In this document: positions 35,243 to 44,172 of the stretch, one piece after another
Numbering within the stretch: position 1 is the stretch's first letter
Layout of the letters: every line of letters starts with the position of its first letter
Assembly (NCBI RefSeq): GCF_001020205.1
Contig: NZ_CP011663.1
Location: forward strand, 806,001-870,000
Length of the DNA: 64,000 nucleotides
Source: Clostridium sporogenes
GTDB lineage: Bacteria; Bacillota; Clostridia; Clostridiales; Clostridiaceae
Direction: 5' to 3'
Notes under the pieces: model-generated
What the model was told of the DNA's origin: nothing
Seen by the model: the letters and a program-made list of their open reading frames with translations, nothing else
Databases searched by the model: none
Program-made: the position numbers and the translations under genes

Positions 35243-36796
35243 ATGAGCATTTTAACAGTTGAAAACATGAGTCATTCATTTGGAGATAGAATATTATTTA
35301 AAAATGTATCCTTTAGATTATTAAAAGGAGAGCATATTGGTCTTGTTGGAGCTAATGGTGAAGGTAAGTCGACCTTTATGAAAATTATTACAAATGAAAT
35401 TTTAGTTGATGAAGGAACTATTGATTGGAATAGTAAATTTAGCATTGGATATATGGATCAATTGGTTGAATTAAAAGAAGGAATTACTGTATTTAATTTT
35501 TTAAAAAAGGCATTTATAAAGTTATTTGATATAGAGAATAAAATTAATGATTTATATAATAATCTTGGCAATATGGATAAAGCGAGAATGGATAAAACGT
35601 TAAACCAAATTGCAACCATGCAGGAGATTTTAGATAAGAATGATTTTTACAGTATTAACTCTAAAATACAAGCAACTGTAGTTGGACTTGGAATTAAAGA
35701 GCTTTTATATAGGGATGTTTCAGCTTTAAGTGGAGGACAAAGAACTAAAATTTTACTTGCAAAACTACTTCTAGAGAAACCAGATATTTTACTACTAGAT
35801 GAGCCAACTAACTATTTAGATGAAGAGCACATAGAATGGCTTAAAAGTTATTTAATAAATTATGAAGGTGCATTTATATTAATATCACATGATAATAGTT
35901 TTTTAAATAGTGTAGTAAATGTGGTTTATCATCTTGAGCACAAAACCTTAACAAGATATGCGGGAAACTATGATCATTTTGTTAATCTTTATGAAGTACG
36001 AAAAGAGCAGAGGTTAATTCAATATAAAGAGCAGCAAAACGAGATTGCAAAGCTTGAAGATTATATAAGAAAAAATAAGGCAAGGGCTTCGACTGCAAAA
36101 CAAGCTAAATCAAGAGAAAAAAAGCTTGTTAAAATTGAAAAAATAGAAATCAAAAAAGAAATCATAAAACCATATTTTAATTTTAAAAGTATGAGAATGC
36201 CAGAAAATATAATTTTCAATGCCAGTAATTTAATTATTGGGTATAACACACCATTAAGCAAACCTCTAAATTTAAAAATGAAAAGAGGACAAAAAATTGC
36301 AATAACAGGTGCCAATGGAATAGGTAAAACTACTTTAATAAAAACTTTACTTGGACTTTTAAAACCTATAAATGGTGAGGTGACTTTAAGTGATTATAAA
36401 AAGATAGGATATTTTGAACAGGAAATTATAGAAGATAATGCTGGTTCAGTTTTATATGATGTTTGGAATGAGTTCCCTGATCTAACTCAAACAGAAGTAA
36501 GGAGCAGTCTTGCTAAATGTGGGTTAACAAGGCAGCATATAGATAGCCCTATTAATATATTAAGTGGAGGAGAACAGGCTAAGGTTAGACTGTGTAAGTT
36601 AATCAATGAACCTAGCAATGTATTAGTCTTAGATGAACCTACAAATCACTTAGATATTTATGCAAAAAATGAGCTTAAGCATGCTTTAAAAGAGTATGAT
36701 GGTAGCATAATTCTAGTATGCCATGAGCCAGAGTTTTATAAAGATATTGCAACGGATATATGGAATTGTGAAGATTGGAGATGTTGTAGTGTGTAA
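35243..36796 (+). CDS. ABC-F family ATPase (ribosome protection type, CplR-like)
   Basis: The 517-residue protein has two ABC domains and no membrane segment. Domain 1 has GANGEGKST, LSGGQRTKILLAKLLLE and DILLLDEPTNYLD. Domain 2 has GANGIGKTT, LSGGEQAKVRLCKL and VLVLDEPTNHLD. A charged linker of about 80 residues between them reaches the ribosome in this family. Close relatives in clostridia act as ribosome protection factors against lincosamide/pleuromutilin-type drugs or as translation factors. Which applies here is uncertain. The ATG at 35243 is chosen for its strong AGGAGGTG site; the frame extends further upstream but through the leader structure. Confidence 0.88.
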   Translation: MSILTVENMSHSFGDRILFKNVSFRLLKGEHIGLVGANGEGKSTFMKIITNEILVDEGTIDWNSKFSIGYMDQLVELKEGITVFNFLKKAFIKLFDIENKINDLYNNLGNMDKARMDKTLNQIATMQEILDKNDFYSINSKIQATVVGLGIKELLYRDVSALSGGQRTKILLAKLLLEKPDILLLDEPTNYLDEEHIEWLKSYLINYEGAFILISHDNSFLNSVVNVVYHLEHKTLTRYAGNYDHFVNLYEVRKEQRLIQYKEQQNEIAKLEDYIRKNKARASTAKQAKSREKKLVKIEKIEIKKEIIKPYFNFKSMRMPENIIFNASNLIIGYNTPLSKPLNLKMKRGQKIAITGANGIGKTTLIKTLLGLLKPINGEVTLSDYKKIGYFEQEIIEDNAGSVLYDVWNEFPDLTQTEVRSSLAKCGLTRQHIDSPINILSGGEQAKVRLCKLINEPSNVLVLDEPTNHLDIYAKNELKHALKEYDGSIILVCHEPEFYKDIATDIWNCEDWRCCSV

Positions 36797-36834
36797 TATA
36801 AGGGTGAAATAATTTTTTAATAAAAAATTATGAG

Positions 36835-36863
36835 AACAGTGACATATAGGTGTCACTGTTTTT
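36835..36863 (+). terminator. Terminator hairpin
   Basis: AACAGTGACA pairs with TGTCACTGTT, followed by a T run. It ends the ABC-F transcript. Confidence 0.8.
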
Positions 36864-36953
36864 GTGTTAGAATATTTTTAAATTAAGGCTTGTGCTAAGT
36901 AATTATGAAAAAATAGCCTTAAAAATCATACAATCAATTTTAGGAGGAACATA

Positions 36954-37580
36954 ATGAAGAAAATTATATATCTTTACATTTTAGAATCTATGGCTGAATG
37001 GGAAGTTGGCTATATTCTACAAGCCATTAGTATGGAATCTATGCTGAAAAAACAAAATAGAGAATTTGTAATTAAAACTGTTAGCGCTAGTAAGAATCCG
37101 ATACAAACAATTGGTGGATTAATTATAACTCCAGATTGTTTATTAGATGAAATAGATGAAAATAATATGGTTGCCTTGCTTTTGCCTGGTGCAGAATCAT
37201 GGAACAGTGAAGAAAACAATCAGATTTTAGAAAAAGCCTTATCATATATAGATAAGGGGATTCTTGTAGGGGCTATATGTGGAGCCACACTTGCTTTGGC
37301 TGATTTAAAAGTTTTAGATAAATTCAAGCATACAAGCAATTCTTTAGATTATCTAACATTATTTTCAAAACAATATAGTGGTAAAGAGTTATATGTTAAT
37401 TCTCCAGCTGTTATAGATTGCAACTTGATAACAGCAAATTCAGCAGGAGGTTTATTGTGGGCGAAGCATATTATACAATATTTGAATGTTTTCCCTTGTG
37501 ATATTATTGAATCCTGGTACAACTATTATTCTACCGGCGACCCTAAATATTTTACAGAGCTTATTTCACAAAGTATTTAA
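36954..37580 (+). CDS. DJ-1/PfpI family protein
   Basis: The 208-residue protein has the class I glutamine-amidotransferase-like fold. The nucleophile elbow is Cys109 in VGAICGATLALADL. The LLLPGAESW and NLITANSAGGLLWAK segments are typical of clostridial DJ-1/PfpI proteins, which are mostly annotated as peptidase/chaperone-like or glutamine amidotransferase-like with unproven activity. A TAGGAGG site precedes the ATG. It is alone, with terminators on both sides. Confidence 0.85.
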   Translation: MKKIIYLYILESMAEWEVGYILQAISMESMLKKQNREFVIKTVSASKNPIQTIGGLIITPDCLLDEIDENNMVALLLPGAESWNSEENNQILEKALSYIDKGILVGAICGATLALADLKVLDKFKHTSNSLDYLTLFSKQYSGKELYVNSPAVIDCNLITANSAGGLLWAKHIIQYLNVFPCDIIESWYNYYSTGDPKYFTELISQSI

Positions 37581-37623
37581 CCTAAGTGGCATTATCGCAA
37601 TAAGACAATAAATGAAAAAACTT

Positions 37624-37667
37624 ATGTAGGTAAATTTGTTTTTACACAAACTTACCTACATTTTTTA
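37624..37667 (+). terminator. Terminator hairpin
   Basis: ATGTAGGTAA...ACAAACTTACCTACAT is followed by TTTTTT. It lies after the DJ-1 gene and before the convergent mccA end. Confidence 0.75.
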
Positions 37668-37761
37668 TGATGATTTAATAAATTCTAAAATACATTTATT
37701 TAGGGGAAATCTAATAAATACCTTTTTTATATTATAGATATTTCAGTAGTATTTATAATAT

Positions 37762-38670
37762 CTAATAAATATTTTTACTAAAATACCTATCTCCTCTATC
37801 AGGGAGAATAGTAACTATATTACCTTTGTCTATTTTATCAGCTAACTTTAATGCAGCGGATACCGCAGCTCCAGATGAGCTTCCAACAATAAGACCTTCC
37901 TTTAGGGCTAAAAGTTTAACCATTTCATAGGCTTCTTCATCACTAACTTTTATAACTCTATCCACTAAGTCCATATCCATAGTATCAGGTATAAAATCAT
38001 TTCCAATACCTTCAATATCATAAGCTTCTTTTTCTCCACCGCCCATGGTAGAACCCTTTGGGTCAGCTAAGATTCCTTTAATATTTTCATCCTTTTCCTT
38101 AAGGAATTTCATAACTCCTGTAAAAGTACCGCCACTTCCAGCACCAGAAACAAAATAATCTATTTTACCATCCATAGCCTCATATATTTCCGGACCAGTT
38201 GTTTTATAGTGAGCAAGGGGATTTGCTTCATTTTCAAATTGTTTTAAGCTTATGGAGTTTTCTATGGTTTTTAATAATTCATTAGCTTTTGCAACAGCAC
38301 CTAACATGCCATCTTTTTTAGGAGTATTTATTATTTTAGCGCCTAAAGCTCTCATTAATGTTTGCTTTTCTACTGAGAATTTTTCAGGAACTACAAATAT
38401 TACATCGTATCCTTTGTTTATTGATGCAAGAGCTACTCCAATTCCAGTATTACCAGCAGTGGCTTCAACTATTGTATATCCTTTTTTTAGTTTCCCTTCT
38501 TTTTCAGCCTGTTCAATCATATAAATTCCTATTCTATCTTTTACACTTCCACCAGGATTATTGGTTTCAAGCTTTACAAAAATATTAACATCCGGTTTAA
38601 TATTTAAATTGTTAAGTTTTACAATAGGGGTATTGCCTATAAGTTCTTTAATACTATCTAAATACTTCAT
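37762..38670 (-). CDS. mccA: Cystathionine beta-synthase / cysteine synthase family protein
   Basis: This PLP enzyme of the CysK/CBS fold (302 residues) has Lys44 in GGSVKDRIG, the substrate loop ATAGNTGIG and the phosphate-binding GSGGTFTG. In the order ubiG-mccB-luxS-mccA it most likely makes cystathionine from homocysteine and O-acetylserine, so the call is MccA rather than the biosynthetic CysK. The two cannot be separated with certainty by sequence. Its start overlaps the luxS end by 17 bases. It is the last gene of the operon. Confidence 0.85.
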   Translation of the reverse strand: MKYLDSIKELIGNTPIVKLNNLNIKPDVNIFVKLETNNPGGSVKDRIGIYMIEQAEKEGKLKKGYTIVEATAGNTGIGVALASINKGYDVIFVVPEKFSVEKQTLMRALGAKIINTPKKDGMLGAVAKANELLKTIENSISLKQFENEANPLAHYKTTGPEIYEAMDGKIDYFVSGAGSGGTFTGVMKFLKEKDENIKGILADPKGSTMGGGEKEAYDIEGIGNDFIPDTMDMDLVDRVIKVSDEEAYEMVKLLALKEGLIVGSSSGAAVSAALKLADKIDKGNIVTILPDRGDRYFSKNIY

Positions 38671-39106
38671 TGCTAATACCTTGATTTAAAACATGTTTTG
38701 CATATTCTTTTGCTGAAAATAGGGAATGATCTCTATAGTTTCCGCACTGAACTGCATTAGTTGCAGGAACTTCTTCTGTTTCTATAACTTTATTTAATGA
38801 GTAATTTAGTGCTTCAATAACAGTATCAACTTCAACTTCTCCCCAAGCTATCAAATAAAATCCTGTTCTGCAACCCATTGGAGAAATATCTATGATGTTA
38901 TCCATTTTTTCTCTCATATAGCCTGCTAGGAGATGTTCTAGGGTATGAATTGCTCCAGTAGGTATTTCTTCCTCATTAGGTTGTGCAAATCTTAAATCAA
39001 ATTTTGTAATTTTATCACCAAGTTCTCCTTTTTGTGTGCCACATTTTCTTACAAAAGGGGCCTTAACCTTTGTATGATCCAATGAAAAACTTTCTACTTT
39101 AACCAT
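38654..39106 (-). CDS. luxS: S-ribosylhomocysteine lyase
   Basis: LuxS splits S-ribosylhomocysteine into homocysteine and the AI-2 precursor DPD. From the ATG at 39106 it has 150 residues, near the usual 155. Metal ligands are His54 and His58 in HTLEH and Cys121 in AVQCGN. The catalytic Cys79 is in SPMGCRTGF. An AAGGAGAG site eight bases upstream supports this start over one 24 bases earlier. It supplies homocysteine to mccA. Signalling through AI-2 is possible but the metabolic role is clear from the neighbours. Confidence 0.95.
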   Translation of the reverse strand: MVKVESFSLDHTKVKAPFVRKCGTQKGELGDKITKFDLRFAQPNEEEIPTGAIHTLEHLLAGYMREKMDNIIDISPMGCRTGFYLIAWGEVEVDTVIEALNYSLNKVIETEEVPATNAVQCGNYRDHSLFSAKEYAKHVLNQGISNEVFR

Positions 39107-39107
39107 T

Positions 39108-40250
39108 TTATCTACTCTCCTTAAATGCATTTTTTAAATCTTCTATTAAATCGTCCGCATTTTCTATACCAACGGATAATCTTATTAAATTATCTACAAT
39201 ACCAACTTTTTGTCTTAATTCATAAGGTATAGCACCGTGAGTCATAGAAGCTGGATGGCAAGCTAAAGATTCAACTCCTCCTAAGCTTTCTCCAAAGGTT
39301 ATCATCTTAAGACTTTCAAAAAACTTTTTATAATCATAACCATCTTTAAGGACAAAAGATATCATTCCACCATATCCATTAGCTTGTTTTGATTGGATTT
39401 TATGTCCTGGATGAGTATCAAAACCAGGATAGTATACTTTTACTACTTCATCTCTTTCTCTTAAAAATTCAGCAATAAGTTTTACATTTGAATTGTGTTT
39501 ATCCATTCTTATTGCTAATGTTTTGATTCCTCTAATTAAGAGGAAAGAATCAAAGGGTGCTAGAATTCCACCAGTAGAATTTTGTATAAAATGAAGTTTT
39601 TCGGCTAGTTCTTCACTATTTACAACGGCAATACCTGAAACTATATCACTATGTCCTCCTAGATATTTTGTAGCACTATGAATAACTATATCTGCTCCAA
39701 GGCTTATTGGTTTTTGTAGGTAAGGAGTCATGAAGGTATTATCAACTATAGTATATATATCATTTTCCTTAGCTATTTTTGATATTTCTTTTATATCTGT
39801 AATATCCATAAGAGGATTAGTTGGTGTTTCTATATATATAGCTTTCACAGTTTCATCTATACTATTTTTTACTTCATCTAAGTTAGAAGTATCAACTATA
39901 GAATATTTTATATCAAAGTGGTTAAACACCTTATCTAAAACTCTAAAAGTTCCACCGTATACATTATTTGAAATTACTATTTTATCTCCAGATTTAAATA
40001 ATGATAATACTGCAGTTATAGCGGCTAATCCTGAAGCAAAGGCAAACCCTCTATATCCTTCCTCAAGTTCTGCTACAAGTTTTTCCAAAGCTTCTCTTGT
40101 TGGATTTCCTGTTCTTGAATATTCATAACCTGTATTTTCTCCAAACTTAAATTGCTTGTAAGTTGAAGTTTGGTAAATAGGTACATTTACTGCACCTGTA
40201 TGCTTATCTCCATCTATTCCACCATGAATTAATAATGATTCAATTTTCAT
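39108..40250 (-). CDS. mccB: Cystathionine gamma-lyase / homocysteine lyase family protein
   Basis: The 380-residue PLP enzyme belongs to the Cys/Met metabolism family. The cofactor lysine is Lys195 in IHSATKYLGGHSD, with YSRTGNPTRE near residue 44 and FASGLAAITA near 71. By its operon context it is MccB, splitting cystathionine to cysteine, 2-oxobutyrate and ammonia. A TAAGGAGG site precedes the ATG. It ends one base before the luxS start. About 280 bases with a hairpin and tandem repeats separate it from ubiG. Confidence 0.9.
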   Translation of the reverse strand: MKIESLLIHGGIDGDKHTGAVNVPIYQTSTYKQFKFGENTGYEYSRTGNPTREALEKLVAELEEGYRGFAFASGLAAITAVLSLFKSGDKIVISNNVYGGTFRVLDKVFNHFDIKYSIVDTSNLDEVKNSIDETVKAIYIETPTNPLMDITDIKEISKIAKENDIYTIVDNTFMTPYLQKPISLGADIVIHSATKYLGGHSDIVSGIAVVNSEELAEKLHFIQNSTGGILAPFDSFLLIRGIKTLAIRMDKHNSNVKLIAEFLRERDEVVKVYYPGFDTHPGHKIQSKQANGYGGMISFVLKDGYDYKKFFESLKMITFGESLGGVESLACHPASMTHGAIPYELRQKVGIVDNLIRLSVGIENADDLIEDLKNAFKESR

Positions 40251-40304
40251 TTTTTTTATTCCTCCTTAAAAATTAATTGTGATTACATTTCTTACTTGTT
40301 TTTT

Positions 40305-40343
40305 TAGATTGAAATAACCTTATTGTTCAGTTATTTCAATCTA
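40305..40343. other. Hairpin inside the operon, between ubiG and mccB
   Basis: TAGATTGAAATAACC and its inverse GTTATTTCAATCTA form a hairpin with a short loop. It lies between the first and second gene, where it might stabilise, process or partly end the transcript. No role is proven. Confidence 0.5.
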
Positions 40344-40435
40344 AAATTTTATTATTCATTTTCAAATTGTGTTATGATGTTTGTTTCTTTATATTTATAT
40401 TTAAATTTTATTACAATTCGCTTTTTAATATTATT

Positions 40436-40552
40436 CAGTAATTAGATTTCATTATAATTTAACTGCTCAGTCATTTTTAAATTAGATTTTATTATAACTT
40501 TGCTTCTTAGTTATTTATTAATTAAACATTATTATAATTTCACTGCACTAGC
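40436..40552. repeat. Degenerate tandem repeat of the ubiG 3' end
   Basis: Three units of roughly 40-48 bases share the form ATTAGATTTTATTATAAC followed by ACTGCTCAGT- or CTTAGTTA-like text. The last one covers the stop codon of ubiG. They appear to be old duplications of the gene end. Confidence 0.45.
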
Positions 40553-41158
40553 TAAAAATATACCTGTTTCAGTGTATTCACCTTTACTTGAATATCCTTT
40601 GCAGCTTAAATTTGTATTTTCTATTTCTATATTTTGAAAACCAGCATCTTCTAACCAATTTGTCATTTGTTCCTTTGAAAATCCAAGCCATTCATCAAAC
40701 ATTTCTTCCTTTGCCCATTCACCATTGTGCTTTCTAACATCTGATATAACAACTATTCCATCCTTTTTAAGAACTCTGTACATTTCTGCAATAGCTTTTT
40801 TCGCATTCTTTATATGGTGAAGTGCCATGTTTATAAATACTACGTTTAGTGATTCATCAAATATTGCTAAGTTATCAAGGGATGATTTTATAGGGTATAT
40901 ATTTTTATAATCTTTTTTTGAAGCAGAAGCTGATAATTCCTTAAGCATATTTATAGAATTATCTATAGAAAATACTATGCTTGCTTCATTTGCCACTGCT
41001 AATGAAACAAAACCCGTACCACAGCCTAAATCACCTACAATTTTATCTTTTATATTGGTGATTGATAAAATTTTATACTTTAATCTTTCTTCAAAATATT
41101 CACTTCGTATTACATTCCAATTTGGTGCTATAGAATCAAAATACTGTAAAGAATTCAT
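40532..41158 (-). CDS. ubiG: SAM-dependent methyltransferase of the mcc operon
   Basis: The 208-residue class I methyltransferase has the SAM motif VGDLGCGTGFVS, an acidic end of strand 2 (IVFSIDNSINML) and the NMALHHI segment. The name ubiG follows the clostridial ubiG-mccBA operon; it is not an established ubiquinone enzyme in this anaerobe. Its substrate is unknown, but it stands first in an operon that recycles methionine sulfur into cysteine. An AGGAGG site precedes the ATG. The T-box leader lies upstream. Confidence 0.85.
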   Translation of the reverse strand: MNSLQYFDSIAPNWNVIRSEYFEERLKYKILSITNIKDKIVGDLGCGTGFVSLAVANEASIVFSIDNSINMLKELSASASKKDYKNIYPIKSSLDNLAIFDESLNVVFINMALHHIKNAKKAIAEMYRVLKKDGIVVISDVRKHNGEWAKEEMFDEWLGFSKEQMTNWLEDAGFQNIEIENTNLSCKGYSSKGEYTETGIFLASAVKL

Positions 41159-41299
41159 AATAATCCTCCTATAAATTAATTTAGTTCTGTTAAGTTATAT
41201 GAATATTAATTTTTCTCAACCTCTTGAAATATAATAGATTCATCACAAATACATTACTTGTCAGGGGAGAGATAAATTAATAAATAAAGCTAATAATAA

Positions 41300-41580
41300 A
41301 AAACCTCTGCCTCTAAATTTTAGAGGCAGAAGTTAACTTCCGCGATTCCACTCTAATTATTATTGCAGTAAATATACAATAACATCTCATTTTGGTACAA
41401 TAATACCTCAACGCTTTAACGGGCGTACACGCTGTCGTCTACTATATTTCGAGACAGTGCTCAAAGATGCATTCACATAAGTTACACTTAAAATCCCTTT
41501 CAGCCAAGAGAATTTCTCTCTGTTAGATTACCTTATGTTACTATTTCTTATCATAGCATTTATTAATACCTAGTATTCCT
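41300..41580 (-). ncRNA. T-box riboswitch, probably cysteine-specific
   Basis: Read on the minus strand, the leader has a stem I region with AGAGAG and CTTTGAGC, then the T-box sequence AGAGTGGAATCGCGG, then a strong terminator (CTCTGCCTCTAAA pairing with TTTAGAGGCAGAG, followed by TTTTTT). The likely specifier codon is TGC in GTGAATGCATCTTTGAGC, a cysteine codon. Binding of uncharged tRNA-Cys would favour the antiterminator and turn on ubiG-mccB-luxS-mccA. The T-box is certain; the specifier is read by eye. Confidence 0.88.
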
Positions 41581-41602
41581 ATGTGATTACTTGATTAATA
41601 TT

Positions 41603-41631
41603 ATAATAGAGTATTAGAATAATTTTGTCAA
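41603..41631 (-). promoter_or_regulatory. Promoter of the T-box operon
   Basis: On the minus strand TTGACA (41631-41626) and TATTAT (41608-41603) are separated by 17 bases, just upstream of the T-box leader. Confidence 0.65.
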
Positions 41632-41639
41632 CTAAAATA

Positions 41640-42069
41640 TAAAAAAAATTTTTCTAATATTTTTTATATAATTCTACAAATAATTTTTTAATTTTTTCTA
41701 ATATTATTTTTTATATATCAGGTAAAGGTCCTAATTTCATAGTTTTTTGTAAAGTTAAGTAAATATATAAGAATTAGAAAAATAAATATTTTATTTAATA
41801 TAGAAAACAAAAGGTTTATACCATATTTAACAATTAATTAAATATAGTGTATAAAATTGTTTAAATATGTTTTTATGGTTATTTATGTAAAGAATTCAGA
41901 AAGGTAATCGAGAAAATAAATATATTACAAAATGGGGGTGGTTATATATGGATAATATTAATTTGAATAGTTACTAAAACAATATAACCCAAATTCATAT
42001 TTGAAACCAAATGGCAAGATCATCATAGCATAGTATTATAATATAAAAATGAAATAGGAGGATATACAA
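41640..42069. other. Gene-free upstream region of the chitinase
   Basis: About 430 very AT-rich bases contain no recognisable gene. An AATAGGAGG ribosome binding site for the chitinase lies at its end. A nine-codon frame at 41949 with a GGGGGTGG site is too short to interpret. Confidence 0.4.
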
Positions 42070-43923
42070 ATGAAAAACACTAAATTAATAAAATTAGTAG
42101 CTGGTTTTATGGCTGCTACATTTTCACTGTCGCTTTTAACCACAAGGGTAGAGGCAAAAAATATTGAAAATAAAAATACTAAAAATGAAGTTAAACAAAC
42201 TGTTAATAGTAAAGATTTAGAAAGAAAGTTAATTGGATATTTCCCAGAGTGGGCCTATAATAGTGAAGCACAAGGATATTTTAAGGTTACTGATTTGCAA
42301 TGGGATTCTTTAACCCATATTCAATATTCCTTTGCAATGGTGGATCAAGCTACAAATAAAATTAAATTAGGGGACAAACATGCCGCACTGGAAGAGGAAT
42401 TTAAAAATCATAATTTATCCTACAAAGGGAAAAAGGTAGAGTTAGATCCTAATCTCCCGTATAAAGGTCACTTTAATTTATTACAAACTATGAAAAAACA
42501 ATATCCTGATGTTAATTTGCTTATATCAGTAGGGGGATGGGCTGGAAGTAGAGGATTTTATACAATGCTTGATACGGATGAAGGAATAAATACCTTTGCA
42601 GATTCTTGCGTTGATTTTATAAAGAAGTATAACTTTGATGGTGTTGATATTGACTTTGAATATCCATCTTCAACAAGTCAGTCAGGAAATCCAGCAGATT
42701 TTGACTTATCTGAACCTAGAAGGCCCAAATTAAATGAGAGATATAATATACTCATGAAAACATTAAGAGAAAAAATAGATGCGGCTTCTAAAAAGGATAA
42801 TAAAGATTATATATTATCTGCTGCAGTTACAGCATCACCTTGGGTACTTGGTGGAGTTAAAGATAACAGCTATGCTAAGTATTTAGATTTCTTAAGTGTT
42901 ATGTCCTATGACTATCATGGTGGATGGAATGAATATGTTGAAAACTTAGCAGGTATTTATCCAGACCCAAAAGACAGGGAAACTGCCAGTCAAATCATGC
43001 CAACACTTTGTATGGATTGGGCTTATAGATATTACAGAGGTGTACTACCACCTGAAAAAATATTAATGGGTATACCATACTATACTAGAGGATGGGAAAA
43101 TGTACAAGGTGGACAAAATGGACTTCATGGATCAAGCAGAACCCCTGCATCTGGTAAGTATAATATTTGGGGAGACGATTTAGATAATGATGGAAAGTTA
43201 GAACCAGCAGGGGCTAATCCGTTATGGCATGTATTAAACCTTATGGAAAAGGATAAGAATTTAAAAGTATATTGGGATGATGTAGAAAAGGTGCCATATG
43301 TTTGGCAAAATCAAGAGAGAGTTTTCTTATCCTTTGAGAATGAAAGATCTATTGATGAAAGACTTAATTATATTAAAAATAAAAATCTAGGTGGAGCATT
43401 AATTTGGGTTATGAACGGTGATTATGGATTAAATCCTAATTATGAAGAAGGTTCAAGTGATATAAATAAGGGGAAATATACCTTTGGAGATACTTTAACT
43501 AAGAGATTAAGTAATGGCTTAACTAATATGGGAGCATGCAATAAAACACCAGAGGATTCTAATAATTCCCTAGAACCTATAAATGTTTCAGTGGATTTCG
43601 GTGGTAGCTATGATCATCCAAATTACACTTATGATATAAAGGTGAAAAATTATACAGGTAAAGAAATTAAGGGAGGATGGGAAGTATCCTTTGATTTACC
43701 AAAATCAGCATTATATAAGTCTTCCTGGGGAGGTAACTATACTTTAAAAGACAATGGAGATTTTACAACGGTTACAATAAAATCTGGTAACTGGCAAAAT
43801 ATTAATGCTGGTGCTACCGTTAACCTTCAAGGAATGATAGGATTATGTTTTTCTGATGTTAGAAATATTAAATTTAATGGTATGAAACCTGTAGGAAATC
43901 AAAAAATTATTCAACAAAAATAG
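42070..43923 (+). CDS. Secreted GH18 chitinase with C-terminal carbohydrate-binding domain
   Basis: The 617-residue enzyme has an N-terminal signal peptide (basic start, then a hydrophobic run around residues 8-24, cleaved probably near VEA-KN). The GH18 catalytic domain spans about residues 50-480. The active-site strand is FDGVDIDFEYP with Glu197 as acid catalyst, and the YDYHGGW and LGGALIWVMNGD motifs are present. The last 110 residues form a beta-rich domain resembling CBM2-type chitin/cellulose binding modules (NYTGKEIKGGWEV, SGNWQNINAGATV). It degrades chitin outside the cell. A bidirectional terminator follows. Confidence 0.93.
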   Translation: MKNTKLIKLVAGFMAATFSLSLLTTRVEAKNIENKNTKNEVKQTVNSKDLERKLIGYFPEWAYNSEAQGYFKVTDLQWDSLTHIQYSFAMVDQATNKIKLGDKHAALEEEFKNHNLSYKGKKVELDPNLPYKGHFNLLQTMKKQYPDVNLLISVGGWAGSRGFYTMLDTDEGINTFADSCVDFIKKYNFDGVDIDFEYPSSTSQSGNPADFDLSEPRRPKLNERYNILMKTLREKIDAASKKDNKDYILSAAVTASPWVLGGVKDNSYAKYLDFLSVMSYDYHGGWNEYVENLAGIYPDPKDRETASQIMPTLCMDWAYRYYRGVLPPEKILMGIPYYTRGWENVQGGQNGLHGSSRTPASGKYNIWGDDLDNDGKLEPAGANPLWHVLNLMEKDKNLKVYWDDVEKVPYVWQNQERVFLSFENERSIDERLNYIKNKNLGGALIWVMNGDYGLNPNYEEGSSDINKGKYTFGDTLTKRLSNGLTNMGACNKTPEDSNNSLEPINVSVDFGGSYDHPNYTYDIKVKNYTGKEIKGGWEVSFDLPKSALYKSSWGGNYTLKDNGDFTTVTIKSGNWQNINAGATVNLQGMIGLCFSDVRNIKFNGMKPVGNQKIIQQK

Positions 43924-43949
43924 AGATAGAAATTTAAATTATGAAGAAA

Positions 43950-44007
43950 AATCAAATAAAACAGTGCCTATGTATTTTATAATGCTAAGCACTGTTTTAT
44001 TTGATTA
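43950..44007. terminator. Terminator hairpin
   Basis: AATCAAATAAAACAGTGC and its inverse GCACTGTTTTATTTGATT form a long stem that could work on both strands. Confidence 0.8.
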
Positions 44008-44172
44008 AAAGGATGAAATCATATTTTATCTTGAGTATACTATAACGGAAGAATAAAATATTATTTAGAAGGGGTTTAGAGTTAGGGGGAGTTTTGGCTA
44101 GACTTGTAAGCGTGATATAAATAATAATACAAAAAGTATTTTTGCAAACTAAAATATTAGAGAGGTGCAGCA

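Noticed and set aside
37580..37761. S-box driving an antisense RNA against the mcc operon
   Set aside because: The conserved S-box core was not seen; only a terminator hairpin and AT-rich sequence are present.
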